Positions 63,935 through 64,000 of a stretch of 64,000 nt of DNA are shown here, in pieces. Each line of letters opens with the position of its first letter. The first letter of the stretch is position 1. The notes under the pieces were generated by a model that had not been told where the DNA came from, made no database searches, and saw nothing but the letters and a program-made list of their open reading frames with translations. Location of the stretch: positions 40,939 to 104,938 of the forward strand of contig LGRX02025931.1 of assembly GCA_001247695.2 (NCBI GenBank). Reading direction: 5' to 3'. The translations under genes were made by a program, and so were the position numbers. Source of the DNA: Cymbomonas tetramitiformis. Taxonomy: Eukaryota; Chlorophyta; Pyramimonadophyceae; Pyramimonadales; Pyramimonadaceae.

Positions 63935-64000
63935 TTGTGCATGTGACTAGGGGCAGGCGTAACAGCTGTGCACCTTCAAATATCACGCTTCCAGTAGGAA
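63935..64000 (+). other. Start of the 3' UTR of the last element
   Basis: 66 nt after the stop with no tail or terminal repeat visible. The element end is outside the window. Confidence 0.4.

Overview
This is eukaryotic nuclear DNA. Genes are interrupted by GT-AG introns, one is a secreted hydroxyproline-rich protein of the kind green algae make, and most of the window is transposable elements and minisatellites. Ycf48-like propeller repeats, SP/PPP-rich stalks and RNI-type leucine-rich repeats suggest a unicellular green alga (prasinophyte-like, perhaps related to Cymbomonas). That placement is inference. I see no rRNA, no secure tRNA, no CRISPR array and no bacterial operon.

Layout. 0.56-3.68 kb (+): a seven-exon Mutator-like (MULE) transposase gene with a GCM1/FLYWCH-like zinc finger, a DDE-like core and a SWIM finger; all exon phases agree. 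3.99-4.17 kb: palindromic 39-bp repeats. 4.35-15.25 kb (-): a large Ty3-like LTR retrotransposon with LTR, primer site, repetitive leader, Gag, protease and reverse transcriptase. It has in-frame stops, a nested TIR element at 7.83-8.91 kb, and a 3' end replaced by a piece of another family's gag. 15.4-23.6 kb: mostly non-coding, with a small TATA-led ORF, a 2.0-kb TIR element (19.60-21.62 kb) and an endonuclease-like remnant.

23.7-30.7 kb (-): the best host gene, nine exons and 968 codons. It encodes a signal peptide, Thr/Pro stalk, a cysteine-containing domain, a proline stalk, a Ycf48/BNR-like propeller, a second proline stalk, one membrane helix and a short tail. 31.8-41.5 kb (+): a gene starting MGCIVSK (acylation signal), then many RNI-type LRR exons whose introns hold private minisatellites and a MITE.

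43.0-50.0 kb: two short LTR elements of one family, each with 254-255 bp LTRs and a perfect 5-bp target duplication. One sits inside a foldback element. One keeps a Gag ORF; the other has lost the Gag core but keeps both hydrophobic ends. 52.1-59.1 kb (+): a related, larger Copia-like element whose 1782-codon ORF holds Gag, three hydrophobic segments, protease and a D,D35E integrase. It is cut off before reverse transcriptase by the last element.

59.1-63.9 kb (+): a retroelement-like coding block in three frames joined by two -1 shifts. In order it carries the end of a Ulp1-like cysteine protease, a PCIF1-like adenine-N6 methyltransferase core, RNase H, a CCHC-like knuckle and a PD-(D/E)XK-like endonuclease domain. 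The methyltransferase inside a mobile element is the most unusual feature here.
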